Origin: an uncultured Myxococcales bacterium | GTDB lineage: Bacteria; Myxococcota_A; UBA9042 | Direction: 5' to 3' | NCBI GenBank assembly: GCA_937915965.1 | Contig: CALGHC010000501.1 | Span: forward strand, 1-7,691 | Length of the DNA stretch: 7,691 bases | In this document: one piece after another, positions 1 through 6,563 of the stretch | How positions within the stretch are numbered: the first letter of the stretch is position 1 | Layout of the letters: each line of letters starts with the position of its first letter | Position numbers and translations under genes: made by a program | Notes under the pieces: model-generated | Databases searched by the model: none | The model's input: the letters and a program-made list of their open reading frames with translations, nothing else | Told to the model about the DNA's origin: nothing

Positions 1-20
1 ATCTTGATGAGCGTTATCAT
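1..20 (-). CDS. Possible 5' end of a divergent gene, cut by the window edge
   Basis: On the minus strand an ATG at 20-18 opens a frame reading MITLIK before the window ends. Only about six codons are visible, so no function can be given. The reason to note it is context: a TACCCT element lies exactly six bases upstream, the same spacing seen before the transglycosylase gene, and a + strand promoter begins some 50 bases away, as expected for a divergent gene pair. No Shine-Dalgarno sequence is visible. It could equally be a chance ATG in intergenic DNA. Confidence 0.25.
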
Positions 21-26
21 GGGGCG

Positions 27-32
27 AGGGTA
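27..32 (-). promoter_or_regulatory. Candidate -10 element (TACCCT) for a leaderless minus-strand transcript
   Basis: Read on the minus strand, 32-27 is TACCCT, fitting the conserved TAnnnT of a sigma70 -10 box, followed by six bases and then ATG. A start seven bases after the hexamer would fall on the A of that ATG, giving an mRNA without a leader. No convincing -35 box is seen. This is inference from spacing only. Confidence 0.25.
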
Positions 33-83
33 GGGCGGGGGCCCGGCGACGTCCAGAGAGAATCGGCCCGCAGCCTGCCGATC

Positions 84-112
84 TTGTCACGCGCCGCCAT
101 TGCTGCTACCAA
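84..112 (+). promoter_or_regulatory. Candidate sigma70-type promoter of the zinc-ribbon gene
   Basis: TTGTCA (84-89, five of six matches to TTGACA) is separated by exactly 17 bases from TACCAA (107-112). TG occurs three bases before the hexamer (104-105), as in an extended -10. The -10 box itself is weak (three of six). Transcription would begin near 119, leaving a leader of about 180 bases before the ATG at 299. A similar TGCTACCA string recurs upstream of mutL, which supports its being a promoter signal of this organism. Confidence 0.45.
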
Positions 113-298
113 ACGGCGCGTTGCACCCGCGTGAACCCGGTTCGCCCGCGGGCGCGACCAGCTTGAGCTGCCGCCCGACGTCCGCCGCCGGGCGCTGCCC
201 GTCCCCCGACCGATCGGCGATCGCTGGCCTCCGGGTCTGCCCGCCGGCCCTGCGCAAGCGCCCCCAGGGCGTCGTCGCTGCTTCCGAGGAGTCTGTCC
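113..298 (+). other. Long GC-rich leader upstream of the zinc-ribbon gene
   Basis: No gene is recognised in this stretch. It contains a perfect 12-base palindrome at 143-154 (CGCCCGCGGGCG) and a small CGATC-GGC-GATCG hairpin at 211-223. It ends in a good Shine-Dalgarno sequence, GAGGAG at 286-291, seven bases before the ATG. I see no known riboswitch core. If the promoter at 84-112 is right, this is an untranslated leader of about 180 bases, long enough for RNA-level control, but nothing shows such control directly. Confidence 0.35.
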
Positions 299-1735
299 AT
301 GGCCACTCCCAAGTTCTGCTCCGAGTGCGGTACGCCGCTCAAGGAGGGCGCCCGCTTCTGCTCGGAATGCGGTCACCCCGCACCTGCGGCCGCGCCCGCG
401 GCCGATGCGAAGCCCGCCGAGGCGGCGCCGGTCGTCGAGGAACAGTCCGCAGCCGACGAAAAGCCGGTCGCGATCGAGCAGCCCGCAGCGGCACCGGCCG
501 TCAGCGACGCCGGCGACGATCACAAACACGCCAAGCACACCGGCGGCTTTGTCGACCCGGTCGCCGCGCTGCTCGCTGCCGACCCCGACGACGACGACGA
601 GGCCGAGATGGCCGACTCGCTGGCCATGCCCGACGCCGACGGCTCGGCCGGCGGCAGACACCTGCCCGTTGGCGCGATCGCCGTGGGCGCCTTTGTGTTG
701 GTGATGGTCGCGATGACGGTGGTGATCGCCACGAACGATGAGTTGTCGGCGCGCTTCCAGTGCCAGGTGCTCAAGAACACCCAGAAGTGCGTGACCGAGG
801 ACGACCACCTCTTCGCGGTCCAGCAGCAGAAGAAGAAGGAAGAGCTCGCCTTGATGACGCACCACTACGCGACCTTCCAGCTCGGCTTCGCCCCCGAGAA
901 GGAGACCTCGTTCACCCTGCGCCAGCGCCGCTACGAAGAGAGCCGCGACGAATTCATCAAGCGCGTGCGCGAGGGCACCCCCGACAACCGCACCCAGAAA
1001 GAGGTCCGCGTCGGCGCGTACGAGATCGGCAAGTCCGCCGAGGGCGTGACCAAGGGCCTCATCCGCCTCGCCGCCGGCAAGACCGAGGGGCCGACCTACA
1101 CGCCCATGGAGAAGAAGGAGCTGATCTTGCCGATCCCGCTCAACGAGCTGCCCGTGCTCGAGCGCGAGCAGGTCATCGAGGGTACCGCCAAGCGGCTCAC
1201 GGCCGACGAGATCACCGTCCTCGAAGAGAAGTCCCGCAATCCAAAGCGCGACGATGAGGGTCACCTCGTCGAAGAGGCGAAGGTCGAGACCGTGGCGATG
1301 TCGACGTACATCTACGAGATCGAGTTCACAGCGACCGGCTACTACCCGCGCAAGGTCATCTTCTACGAGGACCCGCCGCCGCCGGATGTCGATCTCAAGC
1401 AGCTCAAGACCGACGAGAGCGTCTCTCTCAAGCCATTCAAGCGTCGTCCCGACGGCATCTACACCATCGACAGCGCGTCCTTCGACCTGCTCCCCGAGCC
1501 GCGAACGATCCAGACGCGCTATCTCCAGGTCCTCAAGGAGATCCACTGCGTGAAGAAGTCCAAGGAGTACGAAGGCAAGAGCGACCAGGGCAAGGCCGAC
1601 GCGGAGCTGCTGATCTGGGAGCAGAAGGCGTTTACCGAGCAGCTCAAGGCGATCGCGCTTGAGAACGAGAAGGACGAAGAGTTCCTTACGACCAAAGAAG
1701 AGATCTTCAAGACCTACCAGTGTCCCGAGATCTAG
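299..1735 (+). CDS. Zinc-ribbon, single-pass membrane protein of unknown function
   Basis: The gene encodes 478 residues. The ATG at 299 is chosen because GAGGAG (286-291) lies seven bases upstream and the protein opens directly on its first domain. Residues 6-25 form a double zinc knuckle with two FCSECG motifs (C7, C10, C21, C24), the common zinc-ribbon fold, presumably binding one Zn2+. Residues 27-120 are an Ala/Pro/Glu-rich, probably disordered linker with a run of Asp at 97-100. A hydrophobic helix at about 122-144 is the only membrane segment. Residues 147-478 form a charged, mostly soluble domain rich in Lys and Glu, with four cysteines (155, 164, 417, 475). The ribbon would sit in the cytoplasm and the large domain outside, where the cysteines could pair; this topology is inferred. 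I do not recognise the large domain. A segment near 337-356 (IEFTATGYYPRKVIF) looks beta-rich and faintly like a PEGA-type repeat, but that is weak. The gene is probably monocistronic, having its own promoter and terminator. No function is assigned. Confidence 0.9.
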   Translation: MATPKFCSECGTPLKEGARFCSECGHPAPAAAPAADAKPAEAAPVVEEQSAADEKPVAIEQPAAAPAVSDAGDDHKHAKHTGGFVDPVAALLAADPDDDDEAEMADSLAMPDADGSAGGRHLPVGAIAVGAFVLVMVAMTVVIATNDELSARFQCQVLKNTQKCVTEDDHLFAVQQQKKKEELALMTHHYATFQLGFAPEKETSFTLRQRRYEESRDEFIKRVREGTPDNRTQKEVRVGAYEIGKSAEGVTKGLIRLAAGKTEGPTYTPMEKKELILPIPLNELPVLEREQVIEGTAKRLTADEITVLEEKSRNPKRDDEGHLVEEAKVETVAMSTYIYEIEFTATGYYPRKVIFYEDPPPPDVDLKQLKTDESVSLKPFKRRPDGIYTIDSASFDLLPEPRTIQTRYLQVLKEIHCVKKSKEYEGKSDQGKADAELLIWEQKAFTEQLKAIALENEKDEEFLTTKEEIFKTYQCPEI

Positions 1736-1823
1736 GGCTCCAGCGCCCTGAGATGTCCTGAGATCCAGGGGCCGGTGTCTTGAACGCCCTGGGCCCGGTG
1801 TCTTGAGCGCTGGGCTGGGCGCG
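1721..1823 (+). repeat. Degenerate four-copy tandem repeat beginning in the 3' end of the zinc-ribbon gene
   Basis: Related units begin at 1721, 1754, 1776 and 1799, each starting TGTCYYGA and followed by a CAGGG or CTGGG-like block; spacings are 33, 22 and 23 bases. Units 1 and 2 agree at 15 of 17 bases (1721-1737 and 1754-1770). Unit 1 holds the last four codons (Cys-Pro-Glu-Ile) and the TAG stop. Unit 2 lies in the same frame, repeats Cys-Pro-Glu-Ile and has CAG where unit 1 has TAG. Units 3 and 4 share CCGGTGTCTTGA (1772-1783 and 1795-1806). The array fills the space between the gene and its terminator. Slipped-strand duplication is the simplest origin. Confidence 0.6.
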
Positions 1824-1839
1824 TCAATCGAGCCGTTCA

Positions 1840-1883
1840 CCGACAGGCCGCGGGGAGACCTCCCCGCGGCCCGTCGGCGTTTT
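1840..1883 (+). terminator. Strong rho-independent terminator of the zinc-ribbon gene
   Basis: A 17-position stem (1840-1856 paired with 1861-1877) has 16 Watson-Crick pairs and one A-C mismatch (1845/1872). It encloses the four-base loop GACC and is followed within three bases by TTTT (1880-1883). The stem is very GC-rich. The T-run is short but otherwise typical. It sits 105 bases after the stop codon and separates this gene from the transglycosylase downstream. The stem is nearly symmetric, but on the minus strand it lacks a T-run. Confidence 0.85.
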
Positions 1884-1944
1884 GGCCTGGCCGCGTCGGT
1901 CGCATCCGCGCGCGGCGATATTCTCGGCTTCGGGCGAGATGCAG

Positions 1945-1953
1945 TGTTAGCCT
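1945..1953 (+). promoter_or_regulatory. Candidate extended -10 element placed for a leaderless transglycosylase mRNA
   Basis: The sequence TG-T-TAGCCT has TG at 1945-1946 and the hexamer TAGCCT at 1948-1953, fitting TAnnnT with an upstream TG. It is followed by exactly six bases and then the ATG at 1960, so the expected start of transcription is the A of the start codon. No -35 box at normal spacing is evident and no Shine-Dalgarno sequence precedes 1960. If transcription starts a little further on, translation could begin at the in-frame ATG at 1987 instead. Confidence 0.35.
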
Positions 1954-1959
1954 CAGCGC

Positions 1960-4497
1960 ATGCGTGAGCGCAGGCCCCACCTCCCGATGTCACCTCTGCG
2001 CCGCGCCGGTGCCCACGCTGGTGGCAGGTCCGCCATCTTTGCCGCCGTGCTGGTCATCGCCGTCACGGCGCTTGGTGGAGCTGCCATCGCCGTGCCTCCC
2101 GATCGTCCCGTGCCGGAACGGGGCGCGCAGAGCCCCGAACCCGACGATCCGCTCGAGCCCGCCGCCGCCCTGAATACAGACGTCGAGGGCGCGATCGTCG
2201 ATCCGCCCGCGCTCATCACCGAGACCGGCAGCCGCCGCGCGCCGCCGGTCTCGACTGACTCGCTCTACGATTTTCGACCGTTTGCCGCCGTCGATCCTGC
2301 CTATTCCGCCCTCTACGAGGCCTGGAAGACGCGCAATTGGGCGCAGACCGTCGCTCTCGGCGAGGCCCTGGCCGCCTCGACCGCCGATCCTTCGCTGCGC
2401 AGCGCGGCCTTGCACCTCGTCGCTTTGGCCTGGGAACGTCGCCGCAAGATGGCTGATGCCGAGCGGGTCTGGCGTCGCATCGCCCAAAAGGGCGTGCTTG
2501 CGTGGCGGGCGCGCGACCGCCTCGCCGAGCTGGCGCTCGACCGTCGCGATGTCGACGAGGCGATCGCCCAGCTCGCCGCCTTGCCATCCTCGCATCCGCT
2601 GCGCGATCGCGCTTCGCTTCAGATCGCCGAGCTCGAGCTCGATCGGGGTCGCGTCGGGCCGGCGTGGGCGGTCCTTGAGCGCCTCGATCCGCTGCAATTC
2701 GACAGCCGCAACCGCGCCCGCCTCGAGCTGCTGATCGGCGATGCAAGCCGCCGCAAGGGCGATCCCGAGGGAGCCGCTGGTCACTACCTCAAGGTCTGGC
2801 AGACCGACCTGGAGCCATTCGCGACGACGGCAGGCGAGCGGCTCGCCGCGCTGGCTCGACCGCCATCCCCCCTCGACCAGATTGAACGCATCCTCGCTCG
2901 GTCCAGCTCGGATCGAAAGCAGCGGCGCGCCTGGCGCAAAGAGGCCGACGCCCTCGCCGCCGGCACGCCGGGTCTGCGCGACTACGTCGCAGGGACGCTG
3001 CTGGCCGCCGATCGCAAGCAGCGCGAGGCCGCCGTCGTCCGGCTGCAGCGCGCCGTTGACCAGATCCAGGATCCGCTGGCCTTGGCCGAGGCCCGCTATC
3101 GCCTCGGCGACACCCTGGGCAAGCTCAACCGTGACGAGGACGCCGTCGCGGTGCTCGCGCCAATCCTTGAGGCCGTCGTCGGCCCCGAGATGCGCGCGCG
3201 AACGCTGCGGCGCTTGCACAAGTTGTATCGCGCCCTTGGCCGGCCGCTCGACGCCGAGCAGGTGCTGGTCCGATTGCTGGCGGACTTCCCCGACCTCGCC
3301 CACCGGGAGCTCGCCGTCTGGGCGCTGGCCTGGCGCCGCTTCCGCGTCGGCGATCTGCCCGAGGCGCTGCGCCTGCTCGCCGAGATTGAGACGCGCTACG
3401 GTCACCTGCACACCGGCGCCTGGCAGCCGTGGCGCGCCAAGGCCCTGTATTGGCAGGGGCGCTGTCTGGCGCGTCTGGGGCAGCTCGACCAGGCCCTCGA
3501 CCGCTGGACCACGGTGGTCAACACCTGGCCCCAGACCTACTACGGCGTGCTTGCCCTCGATCGTGTCCGCGAGCTCGACGTCGAGCGCGCCCGGCGCCTC
3601 GCTGGCGATCCACCGCAGGCACCTGCCGCCGAGCCCTTCGAGCCGAGCCTCGCCCGCCTGCGCGTCGAACGCCATCGGGAGCTCGACGAGGCGGTCGTGC
3701 TGGTGCGCATGGGTCTTGTCCGCGAGGGCCGCGCGACCTTGCAGCGGCAGCTGCGAAAGGGCCTGCCGCGCGACGGCGTTCATCTCCTCGCCACCCTCTA
3801 CCAACTCGATGACAGGGCACGCATGGCCTTCGCGGTCCTGCAGCGCCATACCCGCCGAGCTGCGCGTCCCGATGACGCCACGGCAGACGTCTGGCGCGAG
3901 TCCTTTCCCACCCCCTTTGCCGAGGCCGCCGACGCGGCCGTATCCGGCGCAGGGATCCCGCACGCGCTGCTCTACGCCATCGCTCGGCACGAGAGCGCCT
4001 TCCGGCCGACGGCTCGCTCGCACGCGGGCGCCCTCGGCCTCATCCAGATTCTCCCCGCAGTGGCCGACAACGTCGCCAAGGTTCATGGCATCGCCAAACG
4101 GCGCGCACGTGCCCTCTTCCAGCCCGACTGGAACCTGCGCCTCGGCGCGCTGTACCTCCTGGAGCTCGGTCGCTTCTATCGGGGCAACAACGCCCTGGTC
4201 ATCGCCGCCTACAACGCAGGTCCCTACGCCGTGCGCAGCTGGCTTGCTCGCGAGGGCCCGGTCGACACCGACGTCTTTGTCGAAGCGATCCCCTACGCCG
4301 GCACGCGCGCCTACGTCATGCAGGTGACCGCTTCGATGCAGAGCTACGCGTGGCTGTACCCCAAGTGGCAGGAGCTCGGTGCCGTGGCCGCCGGCCGCCG
4401 GCCGCGCGCCCCCGATCGCCTCGGCCCCTTCATGACTGGCGACCGCAACGTTCTCGCTGCGCCCGCCGCCTCCGGGTTGCAGGTCGTCGGGCGCTGA
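1960..4497 (+). CDS. Slt70-type lytic transglycosylase with an N-terminal helical-repeat superhelix
   Basis: This 845-residue enzyme is predicted to cleave the MurNAc-GlcNAc bond of peptidoglycan in the periplasm, leaving 1,6-anhydro-MurNAc ends. An N-terminal signal, basic then hydrophobic at about 25-44, ends in AIA-VP, a plausible signal peptidase I site. Residues about 90-640 are Ala/Leu/Arg-rich TPR-like helices, as in the ring-shaped U and L domains of Slt70; WRAKALYWQGR (near 495) and TYYG (526-529) are typical of the family. The catalytic SLT domain spans about 654-795. It has the acid Glu678 in ARHESAF, GALGLIQ (690-696), AAYNAGP (about 749-755) and a VEAIPYAGTRAYV segment (about 774-786). 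This last segment usually reads E-T-R and here has Gly781 in place of the Glu. At 845 residues it is longer than E. coli Slt70. The ATG at 1960 gives the longest reading; 1987 is the alternative and keeps the signal. mutL follows after 80 bases. SLT family membership is certain; the physiological role is not. Confidence 0.95.
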   Translation: MRERRPHLPMSPLRRAGAHAGGRSAIFAAVLVIAVTALGGAAIAVPPDRPVPERGAQSPEPDDPLEPAAALNTDVEGAIVDPPALITETGSRRAPPVSTDSLYDFRPFAAVDPAYSALYEAWKTRNWAQTVALGEALAASTADPSLRSAALHLVALAWERRRKMADAERVWRRIAQKGVLAWRARDRLAELALDRRDVDEAIAQLAALPSSHPLRDRASLQIAELELDRGRVGPAWAVLERLDPLQFDSRNRARLELLIGDASRRKGDPEGAAGHYLKVWQTDLEPFATTAGERLAALARPPSPLDQIERILARSSSDRKQRRAWRKEADALAAGTPGLRDYVAGTLLAADRKQREAAVVRLQRAVDQIQDPLALAEARYRLGDTLGKLNRDEDAVAVLAPILEAVVGPEMRARTLRRLHKLYRALGRPLDAEQVLVRLLADFPDLAHRELAVWALAWRRFRVGDLPEALRLLAEIETRYGHLHTGAWQPWRAKALYWQGRCLARLGQLDQALDRWTTVVNTWPQTYYGVLALDRVRELDVERARRLAGDPPQAPAAEPFEPSLARLRVERHRELDEAVVLVRMGLVREGRATLQRQLRKGLPRDGVHLLATLYQLDDRARMAFAVLQRHTRRAARPDDATADVWRESFPTPFAEAADAAVSGAGIPHALLYAIARHESAFRPTARSHAGALGLIQILPAVADNVAKVHGIAKRRARALFQPDWNLRLGALYLLELGRFYRGNNALVIAAYNAGPYAVRSWLAREGPVDTDVFVEAIPYAGTRAYVMQVTASMQSYAWLYPKWQELGAVAAGRRPRAPDRLGPFMTGDRNVLAAPAASGLQVVGR

Positions 4498-4534
4498 ATC
4501 GTCCTGCCGAGCCCTCGCCGCCCGGCGGTCGCGC

Positions 4535-4543
4535 TGCTACCAT
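4535..4543 (+). promoter_or_regulatory. Candidate extended -10 element upstream of mutL
   Basis: TGC-TACCAT (TG at 4535-4536, hexamer 4538-4543) lies in the 80-base gap between the transglycosylase gene and mutL. It nearly repeats the TGCTACCAA at 104-112. Transcription would start near 4550, giving a leader of about 28 bases to the ATG at 4578. No clear -35 box is seen 16-18 bases upstream. If real, mutL and miaA could be expressed independently of the upstream gene. Confidence 0.35.
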
Positions 4544-4577
4544 CGCGACCGTCCCCAACCCGGCGCGCCGCGACACG

Positions 4578-6491
4578 ATGACCATGCCCCCCACCGGTTC
4601 CGATCCCAAGGCTGGCCCCGCTCGCGACGGCGTGATCCACCAGCTCGATCCCGTGGTCGCCAACCAGATCGCCGCGGGCGAGGTCGTCGAGCGGCCGTTC
4701 TCGGTGGTCAAGGAGCTCCTCGAGAACAGCCTCGACGCCGGCGCGACGCGTGTGCGTGTGCTGCTCTTGGAGGGCGGCCGCGAGCGCATCGAGGTCGTCG
4801 ACAATGGCAGCGGTCTGTCGCCCACCGACGCCAGGCTGGCCTTTGCCCGGCACGCGACGTCGAAACTGCAGGCCGCCGACGAGCTGCTCGCCATCAGCAC
4901 GTATGGGTTTCGTGGTGAGGCGCTCGCTTCGATCCTCTCTGTCGCGGCGGTCACCCTCAGCAGCCGGCGGGTCAACGACACGGTTGGCGTTCGCCTGCGC
5001 GGCGCCGGCGGCGTCGACCTCGAGGCTGCCCCGGTTGGTTGCCCGGTCGGCACCTCCGTGGTGGTCGAGGACCTCTTCTTCAACGTCCCCGCCCGGCTGA
5101 AGTTCCTGCGCACCGCCGCTACCGAGCTCGGCCACGTGATCCGGTTGATCGACGCCACCGCGCTCGCCCACCCCGCACTGCACGTCACGCTGCTGCACAA
5201 CGACCGCAAGGTCGTCGACTATCCACCCGACGCCGATCTCGCTCGCCGCGTCCAGGCCGTCCTGGGCGACGCTACCGCCGATCGTCTCTTTGTCGTCGAG
5301 GCTGACGGCGACTACCGCGTTCGAGGTCTGCTCAGCGAGCCGTCGTTGTCCAAGAGCGGCCCAGGGGCGCTCATCACCCTCGTCGACGGCCGCCCCGTTC
5401 GCGACCGCACCCTGCAGCACGCCGTCGCCCAGGCATACGGCACCCTGCTCGATCGCGGCCGCTACCCGGTCGGCGTGATCGCCATCGACTGTCCTGAGGG
5501 CACGGTCGACGTCAACGTCCACCCCACCAAGAACGAAGTGCGCTTTGTCTCCACCCAGGCCGTCCATCGGGCCGTCGAGATGGCGATTCGCGCCGTCCTC
5601 GAGCGCGCGCCGTGGGTCACCGCCTCGCTCGATGGCGGTGTCGCTGGGGTATCCGGCGCAGCCGCTGCGAGCGCGGGTCAGGTCGCCGAGCCAGGCGCAG
5701 GCGCCGATGACGGCCGCCGGTTGGGTACGCGGCCACGGCCCCTTCCCCGCGGCGCCACCTGGTCGCCCGGCGGTTCGTGGGCGCGGGCGCGATCGGCGTC
5801 CGACCGACCGAACGGCTCGCAGTCGTGGTTGCGCCAGCGCCAACGCGCCGACGCCACGGCCGCGACCACCGTCGGGTCGTCGGAGCTGCCCCTGGCCGTC
5901 GGCGGCGGGCCCTACAGCGGTTTGCGCTACATCGGTCAGGCTGGGGCATGCTTCCTGGTCTGCGAATCGGCTGATCGCCTCGTCCTCATCGATCAGCACG
6001 CCGCACACGAGCGCGTGCTCTTCGAGCGATTCGTCGTCGCCCTGCGTGACGGCAGCTTCCCCAGTCAACGGCTGCTGATCCCCGAGGTCGTCGCCCTCGC
6101 CCCCACCGAGGTCGCCGCGCTCGCCGAGGACGCGGGGTTGCTTGGCCGCTTGGGATTCGAGGTCGAGCCATCGGGCGAACGCGCCGTTCTGGTGCGGGCG
6201 GCGCCGGAGATCCTCCGCGGCCGGCAGATCACCGCCGAGGTTCGGCGCCTCGCCGAGTCCCTCGACGACGGTGGCCGCGGCCAGCAGACGACCGAACGGC
6301 TTGAGCGCTACGCGGCCACGCTGGCCTGCCACGCAGCGGTCCGCAAGGGCGACGTCATGGGCCCCGAGGCGGTTCGCGATCTGCTTGAGGCGATGGACGC
6401 GGTCGACCTGGCGGCCTGGTGTCCACACGGCCGTCCGGCCGTCGCCACAGCCGGCTTTGATGAAGTCGGTCGCTGGTTCAATCGCACCTGA
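4578..6491 (+). CDS. mutL: DNA mismatch repair protein MutL, endonuclease-type
   Basis: This 637-residue protein couples MutS mismatch recognition to strand incision. The GHKL ATPase domain is complete: NQIAAGEVVERP (29-40), ELLENSLDAGAT (46-57) with the Mg-ATP Asn50, DNGSGL (75-80), RHATSKL (91-97), YGFRGEALASI (109-119), GRPVRD (271-276) and DVNVHPTKNEV (311-321). An Arg/Ala/Gly-rich linker covers about 350-440. The C-terminal domain has the metal-binding nuclease motif DQHAAHERVLFE (472-483), fitting DQHA(x)2E(x)4E, with ACHAAVR (583-589) and CPHGRP (615-620). QRLLIP (497-502) resembles the beta-clamp-binding motif of B. subtilis MutL. It therefore probably nicks DNA itself, as in bacteria without MutH. 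The ATG at 4578 lacks a Shine-Dalgarno sequence; a GTG at 4632 would give a more typical short N-terminus (VIHQLDPVVANQIAAG), so the first 18 residues are uncertain. The frame stays open into the upstream gene, but those codons do not look like MutL. Confidence 0.97.
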   Translation: MTMPPTGSDPKAGPARDGVIHQLDPVVANQIAAGEVVERPFSVVKELLENSLDAGATRVRVLLLEGGRERIEVVDNGSGLSPTDARLAFARHATSKLQAADELLAISTYGFRGEALASILSVAAVTLSSRRVNDTVGVRLRGAGGVDLEAAPVGCPVGTSVVVEDLFFNVPARLKFLRTAATELGHVIRLIDATALAHPALHVTLLHNDRKVVDYPPDADLARRVQAVLGDATADRLFVVEADGDYRVRGLLSEPSLSKSGPGALITLVDGRPVRDRTLQHAVAQAYGTLLDRGRYPVGVIAIDCPEGTVDVNVHPTKNEVRFVSTQAVHRAVEMAIRAVLERAPWVTASLDGGVAGVSGAAAASAGQVAEPGAGADDGRRLGTRPRPLPRGATWSPGGSWARARSASDRPNGSQSWLRQRQRADATAATTVGSSELPLAVGGGPYSGLRYIGQAGACFLVCESADRLVLIDQHAAHERVLFERFVVALRDGSFPSQRLLIPEVVALAPTEVAALAEDAGLLGRLGFEVEPSGERAVLVRAAPEILRGRQITAEVRRLAESLDDGGRGQQTTERLERYAATLACHAAVRKGDVMGPEAVRDLLEAMDAVDLAAWCPHGRPAVATAGFDEVGRWFNRT

Positions 6492-6510
6492 TCGGCTTCA
6501 TCCGCGTCAC

Positions 6511-6525
6511 CCACGGTCTCCGTGG
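6511..6525 (+). other. Small hairpin in the mutL-miaA spacer
   Basis: CCACGG (6511-6516) and CCGTGG (6520-6525) form a perfect six-pair stem with the loop TCT. There is no T-run, so it is not a standard terminator. It covers a GTG at 6522 that is in frame with miaA. In an RNA it would shield that possible start and leave the ATG at 6564 free. It may also slow polymerase or protect the message, or be chance in GC-rich DNA. Confidence 0.35.
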
Positions 6526-6563
6526 CGTCGCGGGGGACGTCCGCGCCCTGGAGACAGGCACCG

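Noticed and set aside
1736..1783. Programmed readthrough of the TAG stop to give a 15-residue extension
   Set aside because: The frame does continue to TGA at 1781, but no readthrough context or downstream structure specific to recoding is visible. The repeat duplication explains the similarity without it.
17..1993. Long minus-strand open frame (658 codons) opposite the zinc-ribbon gene
   Set aside because: It is the antisense of a clear gene plus intergenic DNA and the terminator. Its product is low-complexity Leu/Gly/Arg/Val with no family motif. GC-rich codon bias suppresses stops on the opposite strand.
1990..4086. Long minus-strand open frame (698 codons) opposite the transglycosylase gene
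   Set aside because: The + strand frame has unmistakable SLT motifs. The antisense product shows no domain, and its start lies inside the SLT domain. Treated as a composition shadow.
4350..4577. Upstream in-frame extension of mutL into the transglycosylase gene
   Set aside because: The 76 extra residues are Arg/Pro/Ala-rich, overlap 148 bases of a well-supported gene and have no MutL similarity.
4344..6428. Long minus-strand open frame (694 codons) opposite mutL
   Set aside because: It is antisense to conserved MutL motifs, with no ribosome-binding site or recognisable domain. Treated as a composition shadow.
6522..6563. GTG at 6522 as the miaA start
   Set aside because: It adds 14 residues with no family match, lies within a hairpin and lacks a Shine-Dalgarno sequence, whereas the ATG at 6564 has GGAG ten bases upstream.
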